From Streptomyces sp. NBC_01288 (GTDB lineage Bacteria; Actinomycetota; Actinomycetes; Streptomycetales; Streptomycetaceae): a stretch of DNA of 64,000 nucleotides. The translations under genes and the position numbers were made by a program. Below, one piece after another: positions 17,626 through 26,483 of the stretch (the stretch's first letter is position 1; each line of letters begins with the position of its first letter). The stretch is taken from assembly GCF_035982055.1 (NCBI RefSeq), contig NZ_CP108427.1, positions 9,237,001 through 9,301,000 of the forward strand, given 5' to 3'. Below the pieces are notes generated by a model. That model did no database searches and was not told where the DNA came from. It worked only from the letters and a program-made list of their open reading frames with translations.

Positions 17626-19446
17626 ATGCGCGCGCCATCCTCGGCCCTCACCCGGGCCCTCACACTCGCCGCCGGGCTCGCCCTGGTGCTCACCGCCTGT
17701 AGCAGCGGCGGCGGGGGCGGCGGCTCCGACAACAAGGGCAGTTCGGCCGGGCTCACGTCCTGCAACACCGTGGGCAAGGCCAACACCTGCAACTCGGCCA
17801 CCACCAAGTCCGGCGGAACGTTCACCTATGTGCTGGAGAAGAACATCCAGCAGTGGAACGTCCAGGACGTCAACGGCAACACCTTCGAGAACGGGGAGGC
17901 CCTGGAGGTCGTCCTGCCGCAGGTGTTCATACCCCAGCCGGACTTCAGCGTCGCCCTCAACACCGACCTGGTGACCTCGGCGACGCAGACCAGCACCAGC
18001 CCGCAGACCATCGTCTACAAGATCAACCCGAAGGCGGCGTGGAACGACGGCACGCCCATCACAGCCGACGACTTCACCTACTACTGGCGCACCAACAACG
18101 GCAAGGACTGTCCGCCGCCGCCCGCCAGCGACTCCACGCAGACCAAGGGCTGTCTGCCGCAGAGCACCGCCGGCTACGACCGGATCAAGTCCCTCACGCC
18201 CTCCGACAACGGCAAGACCTTCACCATGGTGATGACGAAGCCGTACTCGGACTGGAAGTCGCTGTTCGGCGCGGGCTATCCGCTCTATCCGGCCCACACC
18301 GCCGAGAAGCTCTCCGGCGCCAAGGCCGGTGACGCCGCCGCCATGACGGCCGCCCAGATGGCACAGGCCTGGCAGTACTTCCTGAAGACGCCGCCCACCA
18401 AGTACCCCACCGCGGGCGCCTACAAGATGCAGCAGTGGGTCGACAACGACCACGCCACCTACGTGCCCGACCCCAAGTGGACCGGCGCGAAGAAGGCCAC
18501 CCTCCAGCGGCTGATCTTCAAGGTGATCTCGGACGCGACTCAGGAGCCAACTGCCCTGAAGAACAACGAGGTTCAGGCGATCTACCCGCAGCCCGAGGTG
18601 GACCTGGTCAACCAGGTCAAGGACATCCCCGGCGTCACCTACGTCATCGGCAACGGGCTGACCTGGGAGCACTTCGACCTCAACCTGCACAACCCGGTGA
18701 TCGGCAAGTATCTGGCGCTGCGGCAGGCGATGTTCACGGCGATCAACACCAAGGACATCATCGCCAAGACGGTCGGCCAGTTCGACCCGGCCGTGAAGCC
18801 GCTCGGCAACCACAACTTCGTTCCCGGACAGGCCGGTTACAAGGACGTGGTCTCCGCCTCCGGCCAGGGATCCGGTGATCTGACCAAGGCGAAGGCGTAC
18901 CTCACAGCCGCCAAGTTCACCGGTGTGGGCACGGCGTTGAAGACACCGGACGGCAAGGCTGTCGGACCCTTCAACTGCCGTTACACCACCGGAAATCAGA
19001 TCCGGCAGAGCGAGTGCCAGATCCTGCAGAGCAACCTGGCGAGCCTCGGCATCAAGATCACCATCAAGCCGATCGGCGCCGCCGACCTCGGCACGGTCCT
19101 CTCCGGGCACCAGTACGACATCATCGTCTTCGCCTGGGTCGCGGCGCCGTTCCCGAGCAGTGGCGCCCAGCAGAACTGGTTCACCGGCGGTGGCGGCAAC
19201 TTCGGTGGCTACAGCAACAAGACGGCCGACGCCCTGATCTCCCAGGCCGTGGGTGAGACCGACGCGACGAAGTCCGCCGCGCTCCTCAACCAGGCCGACC
19301 AGCTCATGGTGAACGACGCCTACGTCCTGCCGCTCTACCAGAAGCCGACGTTCCTCGCCGTGCAGACGCGGTTCGTCAACATGCGGAACAACGCCACGAA
19401 TGTGGGCCCGGCCTACAACACCGGTACGTGGGGCCTGAAGAAGTAG
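17626..19446 (+). CDS. Oligopeptide ABC transporter substrate-binding lipoprotein (SBP_bac_5)
   Basis: A 606-residue extracytoplasmic solute-binding protein of the Opp/Dpp class. The signal peptide ends in a lipobox (ALVLTACSS), so the cysteine near residue 25 is lipid-anchored to the membrane. A Gly/Ser spacer follows. Family blocks are WNDGTPITADDFTYYWRT, the SLTPSDNGKTFTMVMTKPYSDW segment and QSNLASLGIKITIKPI. Length is normal for peptide-binding members. An AAGGAGAGG ribosome site precedes the ATG. It is the first gene of a five-gene transporter operon; the peptide ligand is unknown. Confidence 0.93.
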   Translation: MRAPSSALTRALTLAAGLALVLTACSSGGGGGGSDNKGSSAGLTSCNTVGKANTCNSATTKSGGTFTYVLEKNIQQWNVQDVNGNTFENGEALEVVLPQVFIPQPDFSVALNTDLVTSATQTSTSPQTIVYKINPKAAWNDGTPITADDFTYYWRTNNGKDCPPPPASDSTQTKGCLPQSTAGYDRIKSLTPSDNGKTFTMVMTKPYSDWKSLFGAGYPLYPAHTAEKLSGAKAGDAAAMTAAQMAQAWQYFLKTPPTKYPTAGAYKMQQWVDNDHATYVPDPKWTGAKKATLQRLIFKVISDATQEPTALKNNEVQAIYPQPEVDLVNQVKDIPGVTYVIGNGLTWEHFDLNLHNPVIGKYLALRQAMFTAINTKDIIAKTVGQFDPAVKPLGNHNFVPGQAGYKDVVSASGQGSGDLTKAKAYLTAAKFTGVGTALKTPDGKAVGPFNCRYTTGNQIRQSECQILQSNLASLGIKITIKPIGAADLGTVLSGHQYDIIVFAWVAAPFPSSGAQQNWFTGGGGNFGGYSNKTADALISQAVGETDATKSAALLNQADQLMVNDAYVLPLYQKPTFLAVQTRFVNMRNNATNVGPAYNTGTWGLKK

Positions 19447-19482
19447 TCCTACGGCTGACAGCTCCACCGGCACGCCCGTCGA

Positions 19483-19511
19483 GCCCGGCCCCGCGACACC
19501 GGGGGCCGGGC
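19483..19511 (+). terminator. Intercistronic stem-loop after the binding-protein gene
   Basis: GCCCGGCCCC (19483-19492) pairs perfectly with GGGGCCGGGC (19502-19511), loop 9 bases, between the binding-protein and first permease genes. In transporter operons such hairpins usually stabilise the upstream message or cause partial termination. This makes binding protein more abundant than permease. That role is inferred from position. Confidence 0.6.
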
Positions 19512-19559
19512 CCGGCACGGACGGCATCTCCGACCCGCCGGCCTCCGAGAGAAGACCGC

Positions 19560-20546
19560 ATGCTCGCCTACACCGTGCGCCGCATCCTCGTCTCCATCCC
19601 CGTCCTCATCGTCTCGACGTTCGTCGTGTTCCTGGTCGTCATCAACTCCGGGGACCCGGTGGCGAACTTCGCCACCTCACGACAACCCGCGCCCAGCAAG
19701 GCGGCGGTGGCCGCCTTCGCCCGGCACATCCACGCCGACCAGCCGGTGATGGAACGCTATTGGAACTGGATCACCGGCGTTCTGCACGGCGACTTCGGGC
19801 CGTCCGTGCAGGCCAACCTGAACATCGGGCACGACCTGTTCACCCGCTTCAAGGTGACCATCACCCTGGTCGCCGCCGCGATGATCCTCGCGCTGATCAT
19901 GGCCGTCGTGTTCGGTGTGTTCAGCGCCATCCGCCAGTACTCGGCGGCCGACTACACGATCACCTTCTTCGGCTTCCTGTTCCTCGCCATGCCCGTGTTC
20001 TGGTTCGCGGTGCTGCTCAAGCAGGCCGGGATCTGGTTCAACCAGAAGACCGGCAGCCAGTTCCTCGGCACCATCGGCGAGAAGTCGCCGTACCTCGAAG
20101 TCGACACCACCTGGAACCAGTTCACCGATCACGTGGGCCACCTCATCCTGCCCACCATCACCCTCGCGCTGGTCTCCTTCGCGTCCTGGACCCGCTACAC
20201 CCGCGCCTCCATGCTGGAGGTCCTCAACAGCGACTACGTACGGCTCGCCCGCGCCAAGGGGCTGCGGCGCGGCAGGGTGATGACCCGGCACGCGCTGCGC
20301 ACCGCCCTCATCCCGCTCGCCACCGTCACCGCGCTCGACATCGCGATCATCCTGGGCGGCGCGGTGATCACGGAGACGATCTTCCAGTGGCACGGCATGG
20401 GCGAGATGCTGGTCCAGGCGGCGACCACGCTCGACGTCTACCGCACCATGGCCTGGCTGTTGCTCTCCGCCGTCGTCGTCATCGGGTTCAACCTCATCGC
20501 CGATCTGCTCTACGCCGTACTCGACCCGAGGATCCGCTATGACTGA
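19560..20546 (+). CDS. Oligopeptide ABC transporter permease (DppB/OppB type)
   Basis: A 328-residue inner-membrane permease. It begins with MLAYTVRRILVSIPVLIVSTFVVFLVV, the standard first helix of this type, and has about six hydrophobic segments. The cytoplasmic EAA loop that contacts the ATPases is seen as YVRLARAKGLRRGRVMTRHALRTALIP. It pairs with the DppC-type permease encoded next, whose start overlaps this stop by 8 bases. Confidence 0.93.
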   Translation: MLAYTVRRILVSIPVLIVSTFVVFLVVINSGDPVANFATSRQPAPSKAAVAAFARHIHADQPVMERYWNWITGVLHGDFGPSVQANLNIGHDLFTRFKVTITLVAAAMILALIMAVVFGVFSAIRQYSAADYTITFFGFLFLAMPVFWFAVLLKQAGIWFNQKTGSQFLGTIGEKSPYLEVDTTWNQFTDHVGHLILPTITLALVSFASWTRYTRASMLEVLNSDYVRLARAKGLRRGRVMTRHALRTALIPLATVTALDIAIILGGAVITETIFQWHGMGEMLVQAATTLDVYRTMAWLLLSAVVVIGFNLIADLLYAVLDPRIRYD

Positions 20547-21459
20547 CATCGAGGCACCGGGGTCCGCGGGCACACAACTACCGCGCGGGGACCACGAGTT
20601 CACCGTACGACAGCGCACCCAGACCCAGTTGGTGCTGCGCCGCTTCGTGCGGCACCGGGCCGCGATGGTCAGCCTGGTCGTGTTCGTGCTGATCATCCTG
20701 TGGGCGTTCATCGGCCCGCACCTGTGGCACTACTCGTACCAGAAGTACACCGAGGACAACTCCAAACCCCCTTCCCTGAAGCACCCGTTCGGCACCGACT
20801 CCTCGGGCTACGACGGCTACGCCCAGGTCATGCGCGGCACCCAGACCTCGCTCAAGATCGCCATCATGATCGCGCTCGGCTCCACGCTGCTCGGCGCGAT
20901 CTGGGGAGCCGTCGCCGGCTTCTACCGGGGCATCGTCGACGCGGTCATGATGCGCATCGCCGACCTGGTGCTGACGCTGCCCCTGTTCGCCATCGCCCTG
21001 GTCATCTCCTCGCGCACCGGCGGCTCCTGGTACTGGATCGCCATCGTGATCGCCGGACTCACCTGGGCGTACGTGGCCCGGGTGGTGCGCTCGGCCGTAC
21101 TGTCGCTGCGCGAGAAGGAGTTCATCGAGGCGGCGCGGGCGCTCGGGGCCTCGGACACCCGGATCATCTTCCGGCATCTGCTGCCGAACGCGCTCGGCCC
21201 GATCATCGTGAACGCGACGATCCTGGTGGCGACCGGCATCCTCACCGAGACCGCGCTGTCCTTCCTGGGCTTCGGCGTCCAACCCCCGGACACCTCACTG
21301 GGGTTGCTGGTCTCCCAGGCACAGACGGCGGTCGACACCCGGCCCTGGCTCTTCTACATCCCCGGCGCGTTCATCATCGCCATCGCGCTGACCATCAACT
21401 TCATCGGCGACGGACTGCGCGACGCCTTCGACCCCCGGCAGCAAAGGGTGCGACAGTGA
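20539..21459 (+). CDS. Oligopeptide ABC transporter permease (DppC/OppC type)
   Basis: A 306-residue permease. It has the long cytoplasmic N-terminus of OppC proteins (QTQLVLRRFVRHRAAMVSLVVFV), the HPFGTDSSGYDGYAQVMRGTQTSLKIA block and the EAA loop KEFIEAARALGASDTRIIFRHLLPNALGPI. It starts inside the preceding permease gene (ATGACTGA overlap), and its own stop overlaps the next start as GTGA. This indicates tight translational coupling. Confidence 0.93.
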   Translation: MTDIEAPGSAGTQLPRGDHEFTVRQRTQTQLVLRRFVRHRAAMVSLVVFVLIILWAFIGPHLWHYSYQKYTEDNSKPPSLKHPFGTDSSGYDGYAQVMRGTQTSLKIAIMIALGSTLLGAIWGAVAGFYRGIVDAVMMRIADLVLTLPLFAIALVISSRTGGSWYWIAIVIAGLTWAYVARVVRSAVLSLREKEFIEAARALGASDTRIIFRHLLPNALGPIIVNATILVATGILTETALSFLGFGVQPPDTSLGLLVSQAQTAVDTRPWLFYIPGAFIIAIALTINFIGDGLRDAFDPRQQRVRQ

Positions 21460-22574
21460 CGACCACGAGTCATGGAGTGCGGGAGGTCCCCGTGACGTCC
21501 GCCGTGCTCGAAGTCGAGGACCTCAGCGTGGAGTTCGCCACCGAGGATGGTCTGGTACGGGCCGTACGCGGCGTCGGCTACCGGCTCGACCGGGGCGAAT
21601 CGTTGGGCATCGTCGGCGAGTCCGGGTCCGGGAAGTCGGTCACCGCCCTCGCCGTGATGGGGTTGCTGCCGACCGGCGCCAAGGTGCGCGGATCGGTCCG
21701 CTTCGAGGGCACGGAGCTGCTCGGGCTGTCCGACGCGCGCCTGTCCGACCTGCGCGGCAGCGGCATCGCGATGATCTTCCAGGACCCGATGACCTCGCTC
21801 AACCCCGTCTACAACGTGGGCTATCAGATCGCCGAGACCCTGCTCCGCCACAACCCCGGGATGAAGCACAAGGACGCCCGCAAGCGCGCGGTCGAACTGC
21901 TCGGCACGGTCGGTATCCCCAGCCCCGAACGGCGCGTCGACAGCTACCCGCACGAGATGTCCGGCGGTATGCGCCAGCGCGTCGTCATCGCCATCGCGAT
22001 GGCCAACGACCCGGACGTGATCATCGCCGACGAGCCGACCACCGCCCTCGACGTCACCGTGCAGGCCCAGATCCTCGAAGCCTTGGAGACCGCCCGCGCC
22101 GAGACCGGGGCGGCCCTCGTCCTCATCACCCACGACCTCGGTGTGGTGGCCGGCCACACCGACCGCGTCGCGGTCATGTACGCCGGCCGGATCGTGGAGA
22201 CCGGCTCCGTCGAGGACATCTTCTACACCCCGCGCATGCCCTACACGTTGGGCCTGCTCGGCTCCCTGCCCCGCCTCGACCGCGAGGAGGCACGGCTCAC
22301 CCCCATCACCGGCTCACCGCCGAGCCTGCTCAACCTGCCACCGGGCTGCGCCTTCTCACCCCGCTGCCCCATGAGCCGGGACGTGTGCGACACCGACGAA
22401 CCCGCCCTGCGCCGGGCCGGCGGCGACCTCCACCTCAGCGCCTGCCACTTCGCCGACGAACTCGTCGACACCGGCGCAGGGCAGGTCTTCGACGCCGTCG
22501 GCGCGGACAGCGAGGCCCTGGCCCGCTTCGCCGACGCGGCCACCGCCACGAACCCCGAGGAGGACGCCGTATGA
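21456..22574 (+). CDS. Oligopeptide ABC transporter ATPase (DppD/OppD type)
   Basis: A 372-residue ATP-binding subunit. It has Walker A GESGSGKSV, the Q-loop in IFQDPMTSLNPVY, ABC signature SGGMRQRV, Walker B VIIADEPTTALD and switch ITHDLG. The C-terminus has the oligopeptide-type cysteine-rich extension (PPGCAFSPRCPMSRDVCD), which in related ATPases binds an iron-sulphur cluster. The GTG start overlaps the permease stop (GTGA) and the stop overlaps the next ATG (ATGA). Confidence 0.93.
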   Translation: MTTTSHGVREVPVTSAVLEVEDLSVEFATEDGLVRAVRGVGYRLDRGESLGIVGESGSGKSVTALAVMGLLPTGAKVRGSVRFEGTELLGLSDARLSDLRGSGIAMIFQDPMTSLNPVYNVGYQIAETLLRHNPGMKHKDARKRAVELLGTVGIPSPERRVDSYPHEMSGGMRQRVVIAIAMANDPDVIIADEPTTALDVTVQAQILEALETARAETGAALVLITHDLGVVAGHTDRVAVMYAGRIVETGSVEDIFYTPRMPYTLGLLGSLPRLDREEARLTPITGSPPSLLNLPPGCAFSPRCPMSRDVCDTDEPALRRAGGDLHLSACHFADELVDTGAGQVFDAVGADSEALARFADAATATNPEEDAV

Positions 22575-23641
22575 CCGCGCCCGCGCAGGCCGCCACCCCC
22601 CTGCCGCCGCTGCCCGGCCACGGTGGCACCGGCGAACCGGTCCTCCAGGTAAGGGACTTGGTCAAACACTTCCCGGTGATGTCCAAGGGCGTCATCCGCC
22701 GCCGCGTCGGCGATGTGCACGCGGTGTGCGGGGTCTCCTTCGACCTGCATGAGAACGAGACCCTGGGCCTGGTGGGGGAGTCGGGCTCCGGCAAGACGAC
22801 GATCTCCCGCACCGTCCTCGGCCTGGAACGCGCCACCTCGGGCCAGGTCCGCTACGGGGAACACGAACTCACCGAACTGAGCAGACGTCAGATGCGGCCG
22901 CTGCGGCGCGAGTTGCAGATCGTCTTCCAGGACCCGTACGCCTCCCTCGACCCGCGGATGACCGTCCACGAGATCGTCGCCGAACCCCTGCGCATCCACG
23001 GCCGGTACGGGTCCGGGGCGGCCGGTGAGGTGAGCGAACTCCTGCGTCTGGTCGGACTCAACCCCGAGCACGGCAACCGCTTCGCCCACGAGTTCTCCGG
23101 CGGACAGCGCCAACGCATCGGTATCGCACGGGCGTTGGCCCTGCACCCGAAGGTGATCATCCTCGACGAGCCGGTGTCGGCGCTCGACGTGTCGATCCAG
23201 GCGGGCGTTCTCAACCTGCTGATGGACCTACAGAGCGAACTCAGCCTGTCCTTCCTCTTCGTCGCCCACGACCTGTCGGTGATGCGGCACGTGGCAGGCC
23301 GGGTGGCCGTCATGTACCTGGGGCGACTGGTCGAGATCGCCTCGGCCCGGCAGCTGTTCGCCCGCCCGGCCCACCCGTACACCCAGGCGCTGGTCTCCGC
23401 CATCCCGCTGCCCGACCCGCGCAAGGAACGCGCCCGGAAGCGGATCACCATCCAGGGCGACGTCCCGAGCCCGGTCCGCCCGCCCAGCGGCTGCCGTTTC
23501 CGCACCCGCTGTCCCAAGTTCGCGAACCAACTCACCGACAGCGAACGGACGTCGTGCGTCGAGGAGATACCGGCGCTGGTGGATCGGGGTGGGGGCAATC
23601 CGGTCGCTTGTCACTATGCGGAGAGCGTGGAGTTGCTCTAG
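22571..23641 (+). CDS. Oligopeptide ABC transporter ATPase (DppF/OppF type)
   Basis: A 356-residue ATP-binding subunit and last gene of the transporter operon. Motifs are Walker A GESGSGKTT, IVFQDPYASLDPRM, signature SGGQRQRIGIARAL, Walker B VIILDEPVSALD and VAHDLSV. The C-terminal region has the oligopeptide-type PPSGCRFRTRCPKF block. Its stop overlaps by 3 bases the stop of the convergent kinase-like gene, so the transcripts must end within each other. Confidence 0.93.
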   Translation: MTAPAQAATPLPPLPGHGGTGEPVLQVRDLVKHFPVMSKGVIRRRVGDVHAVCGVSFDLHENETLGLVGESGSGKTTISRTVLGLERATSGQVRYGEHELTELSRRQMRPLRRELQIVFQDPYASLDPRMTVHEIVAEPLRIHGRYGSGAAGEVSELLRLVGLNPEHGNRFAHEFSGGQRQRIGIARALALHPKVIILDEPVSALDVSIQAGVLNLLMDLQSELSLSFLFVAHDLSVMRHVAGRVAVMYLGRLVEIASARQLFARPAHPYTQALVSAIPLPDPRKERARKRITIQGDVPSPVRPPSGCRFRTRCPKFANQLTDSERTSCVEEIPALVDRGGGNPVACHYAESVELL

Positions 23642-24678
23642 TCGAGGCCGAGTTCCTCGGCGGACGGGTACGGGGTCAGCCTGCTCTCGTCCTTGAGGAG
23701 GCGGTTGAAGTCGCCGACGGTGGCGGCGAGTTGTGCGTGCCGGGAGATGATCCCGGCGGCGGCCCGGGGGATGCCCTCCGGCTGCTTGCCTTCGGCGCAC
23801 GCGCGGATGAACTCCTGGCGCTCGTCCAGCCCGTAGCCGTACAGGTCCACGACGAGCCAGTGCACCAGGTAGGAGAAGGCGTACGCGCGGTCGTAGTGCC
23901 GGTGGCGGTCGTAGAAGTCGCGTTCGTCCGGCGCGAGTCGGAAACGCGGGGAGAGGGCGAGGCCGTAGTCGGCGAGGTAGAGCTGTCGTCCGTCGGTGAG
24001 GATGTTCCTGAAGTGGACGTCGAAGTGCGTGAGTTGGTGCTCGTGGAGGAAGCCGGTGACGGCTTTCAGGCCCTGTTCCACGAGGGTGCAGGCGGTGTCG
24101 GGGTCGTCGCTGCGCAGCTGGGCGGAGAGCCAGTCGTGGAGGGTGTGCGGCTGGTGTTCCATGAACAGGTTCAGGCTCGCGGATGCCGTGCGCAGGGCTT
24201 CGATGTGTTCACGGCCGCCGCCCCAGTAGGCCACGTTCCGCTCCACGTCGGCGAGTTCGTCGGGCAGCGGCTGTCCCGCGTCGGGCAGCATGCGCCAGTG
24301 GTGGAGGAGTGGGAAGCCCGGGAAGCGGCCGGACACCACCAAGTTGGTCGTCATCTCGTGGACGGCCAGCTCGCGCCAGACGCCGAAACCGGGGTTGGGG
24401 ACCGCGCCGATGCCGTAGTGGCAGTAGGCGGGCGCCCCGAACACGTTGGCCGTGGACCGCACGTTCTCCGGCCGCCGCTCGACATCGGTGAGCGGCATCC
24501 GCTTCACGAACACCTTTCTGCCGTCGACCTCGATCAGTGCCGAGCGACCGCCGACGCTGGTGCCCAACGGCGTGCCGGCCTCGACCAGTTCGGCGAGTTC
24601 GTGGTCGGAGAGCAGGGCGAGGGACGTGGCGATGTCGCTGTGGGCGACGAGGCGTGAGGTGGGAGCCATGTCTCCCAT
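23638..24678 (-). CDS. Protein-kinase-like / phosphotransferase family protein
   Basis: A 346-residue protein of the protein-kinase-like fold. An N-terminal lobe has a candidate ATP lysine in RKVFVKRMPL. The catalytic loop is LTHFDVHFRNILTDG (the H-x-D-x5-N pattern of aminoglycoside/choline kinases) and the metal-binding aspartate is in LYLADYGLAL. The natural substrate is unknown; nothing ties it to antibiotic resistance. Two ATGs nine bases apart are possible starts and neither has a well-spaced ribosome site. It follows the DUF1905 gene by six bases on the same strand. Confidence 0.75.
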   Translation of the reverse strand: MGDMAPTSRLVAHSDIATSLALLSDHELAELVEAGTPLGTSVGGRSALIEVDGRKVFVKRMPLTDVERRPENVRSTANVFGAPAYCHYGIGAVPNPGFGVWRELAVHEMTTNLVVSGRFPGFPLLHHWRMLPDAGQPLPDELADVERNVAYWGGGREHIEALRTASASLNLFMEHQPHTLHDWLSAQLRSDDPDTACTLVEQGLKAVTGFLHEHQLTHFDVHFRNILTDGRQLYLADYGLALSPRFRLAPDERDFYDRHRHYDRAYAFSYLVHWLVVDLYGYGLDERQEFIRACAEGKQPEGIPRAAAGIISRHAQLAATVGDFNRLLKDESRLTPYPSAEELGLD

Positions 24679-24684
24679 CCTCGG

Positions 24685-24987
24685 TCAGCCGACCGGGAGT
24701 TGGAGGTCGATGGTCATCTCCACCGTCACCTCGTCGTCCGCCCCGAGCCCCTGCGGCTTGCGCACGGCGGTCTTGAGCGGCAGCAGATAGCCGCCGTCCT
24801 TGGGGAAGAGCGACGTGGTGAACACCACGTCTCCGATCCTGGCCTCGACCGGGATGACACCCCACCCGTACGAGGCCAGGGCGGCGATCTCGCGGATGTC
24901 CGCCGACTCCTCGTCCGGCACGGGGACGAAGTAGTACGGGGACGGCCCGCGCCACTCGATCACCCGGCCGGTGAAGACGAACCGCAT
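24685..24987 (-). CDS. DUF1905 domain protein
   Basis: A 100-residue single-domain protein: FTGRVIEWRGPSPYYFVPVPDEESADI at the start, GWGVIPVEARIGDVVFTTSLFPKDGGYLLPLKTAVRK in the middle and a short beta strand at the end. This is the DUF1905 beta-barrel, whose function is not established. It sits 8 bases after the M20 peptidase stop and 6 bases before the kinase-like gene, so the three minus-strand genes probably form an operon. Confidence 0.85.
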   Translation of the reverse strand: MRFVFTGRVIEWRGPSPYYFVPVPDEESADIREIAALASYGWGVIPVEARIGDVVFTTSLFPKDGGYLLPLKTAVRKPQGLGADDEVTVEMTIDLQLPVG

Positions 24988-24995
24988 GGACGCGC

Positions 24996-26351
24996 TCAGT
25001 TGGCCGCGTAGTTCTGCAGGAACAGCGCCTCCGCCACCGACAACCGCTCCAACTCCTCAGGAGACACGCTCTCGTTGAGCGCGTGGATCTGGGCCTCCGG
25101 CTCGCTGAGGCCGATGAGGAGGATCTCCGCCCGCGGGTAGAGGGCCGCGAGGGTGTTGCACAGCGGGATGGAGCCGCCCTGGCCGGCGTACTGCATCTCC
25201 TCGCCGGGGTAGGCGACGGCCATCGCGTCGGCCATCGCCGTGTACGCCGGGCTGGTCGTGTCGGCGCTGAACGGCTGGCCCTGGCCGATCTGTTCGGTGC
25301 GTACGCGGGCGCCCCACGGGGTGTGGGCCTCAAGGTGGGCCTGGAGCAGCTTGGTCGCCTCGGCCGCGTCGACGCCCGGCGGGACGCGGAGGCTGACCAG
25401 CGCGCGGGCGCCGGCCTGCACGGACGGGGTGGCGCCGACGACCGGCGGGCAGTCGATGCCGAGGACCGTGACCGCCGGACGCGCCCAGATGCGGTCGGCC
25501 ACCGCGTCGGAACCGATCAGCTCGACGCCGTCCAGCACCTTGGCGTCCTCGCGGAACTGCTCCTCGTCGTAGGCCAGCCCCTCCCAGGTCGCGTGGGCCG
25601 CGAGTCCGTCGACCGTCGTGGAGCCATCTTTGCCGCGCAGCGAGTCCAGGACGCGGATCAGCGCGGCCAGCGCGTCGGGCGCCGCGCCGCCGAACTGGCC
25701 CGAGTGCAGGTTGCCTTCGAGGGTGTCGACCTGCACGCGCACCATGGTCATGCCGCGCAGGGTCGAGGTGACCGTGGGCAGACCGACCCGGAAGTTGCCT
25801 GTGTCGCCGATCACGATCGTGTCGGCGGCGAGGAGGTCGGGGCGGGCTTCCGCGTACCGCTCAAGTCCGCCGGTGCCCTGTTCCTCCGAGCCCTCGGCGA
25901 TCACCTTGACGTGCACCGGGACACCGCCGTTGGCCTTCAGGGCGCGCAGCGCGAGCAGGTGCATGATCACGCCGCCCTTGCAGTCGGCGGCACCGCGCCC
26001 GTACCAACGGCCGTCGCGCTCGGTCAGTTCGAAGGGCGGGCTCGTCCAGCCGGCCTCGTCCAGCGGAGGCTGCACGTCGTAGTGGGCGTACAGGAGCACC
26101 GTCTTGGCGCCCTCCGGGCCGGGCAGGAAGCCGTAGACCGACTGGGTGCCGTCCGGGGTGTCGAGCAGGGCCACGTCCTGGAAACCCTCGGTGCGCAGCG
26201 CGTCGGCGACCCAGTTCGCGGCGCCCTCGCTCTCGCTCTTCGGGAACTGGTCGAAGTCCGCCACCGATCGGAAGGCCACCAGCTCGGTGAGCTCCGTCCT
26301 CGCCGTGGGCATCAGCGAGGCGACGGTCTCGGCGACCGGATGCGACGACAT
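24996..26351 (-). CDS. M20 family dipeptidase / metallopeptidase
   Basis: A 451-residue zinc peptidase of the M20/ArgE/DapE group. The metal-binding histidine and catalytic aspartate are in LLYAHYDVQPP, the bridging aspartate in RGAADCKGG, and the catalytic glutamates in IAEGSEEQGTGG. IGDTGNF and a late histidine (QIHALNESV) complete the set. The lid domain begins near STLRGMTMVRVQVDTLEGNLHSGQFGG. It probably cleaves dipeptides or acylated amino acids in the cytoplasm, consistent with the peptide importer encoded nearby. The start at 26351 gives MSSHPVAETV, normal for the family. Confidence 0.93.
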   Translation of the reverse strand: MSSHPVAETVASLMPTARTELTELVAFRSVADFDQFPKSESEGAANWVADALRTEGFQDVALLDTPDGTQSVYGFLPGPEGAKTVLLYAHYDVQPPLDEAGWTSPPFELTERDGRWYGRGAADCKGGVIMHLLALRALKANGGVPVHVKVIAEGSEEQGTGGLERYAEARPDLLAADTIVIGDTGNFRVGLPTVTSTLRGMTMVRVQVDTLEGNLHSGQFGGAAPDALAALIRVLDSLRGKDGSTTVDGLAAHATWEGLAYDEEQFREDAKVLDGVELIGSDAVADRIWARPAVTVLGIDCPPVVGATPSVQAGARALVSLRVPPGVDAAEATKLLQAHLEAHTPWGARVRTEQIGQGQPFSADTTSPAYTAMADAMAVAYPGEEMQYAGQGGSIPLCNTLAALYPRAEILLIGLSEPEAQIHALNESVSPEELERLSVAEALFLQNYAAN

Positions 26352-26483
26352 GGGCACGCTCCTTGTGGGTGCGACGTTGTACGAATGATGCCGTCGATCC
26401 TCCCACAGCGGTCTGTGGCGATGTCCGCCGTAGGATGCGGGGGACAGGTGCGGCAGCGGCTTGATCGGGAGCAGTAGACCATC

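Noticed and set aside
17399..17638. A 79-codon minus-strand frame upstream of the transporter operon
   Set aside because: Poor third-position bias, crosses the leader and ribosome site of the transporter gene; no homology recognised.
17464..19527. A long minus-strand open frame opposite the peptide-binding lipoprotein gene
   Set aside because: Same reason: antisense of a well-supported coding gene, no recognisable motifs.
17626..23641. The transporter operon as the BldK morphogenetic importer
   Set aside because: Gene order (binding protein first, then two permeases and two ATPases) differs from bldK as I recall it, and no BldK-specific feature is visible; called only as an oligopeptide importer.
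23638..24678. The kinase-like gene as an aminoglycoside resistance gene
   Set aside because: It has the general H-x-D-x5-N catalytic loop of the fold, but nothing specific to antibiotic phosphotransferases and no resistance context.
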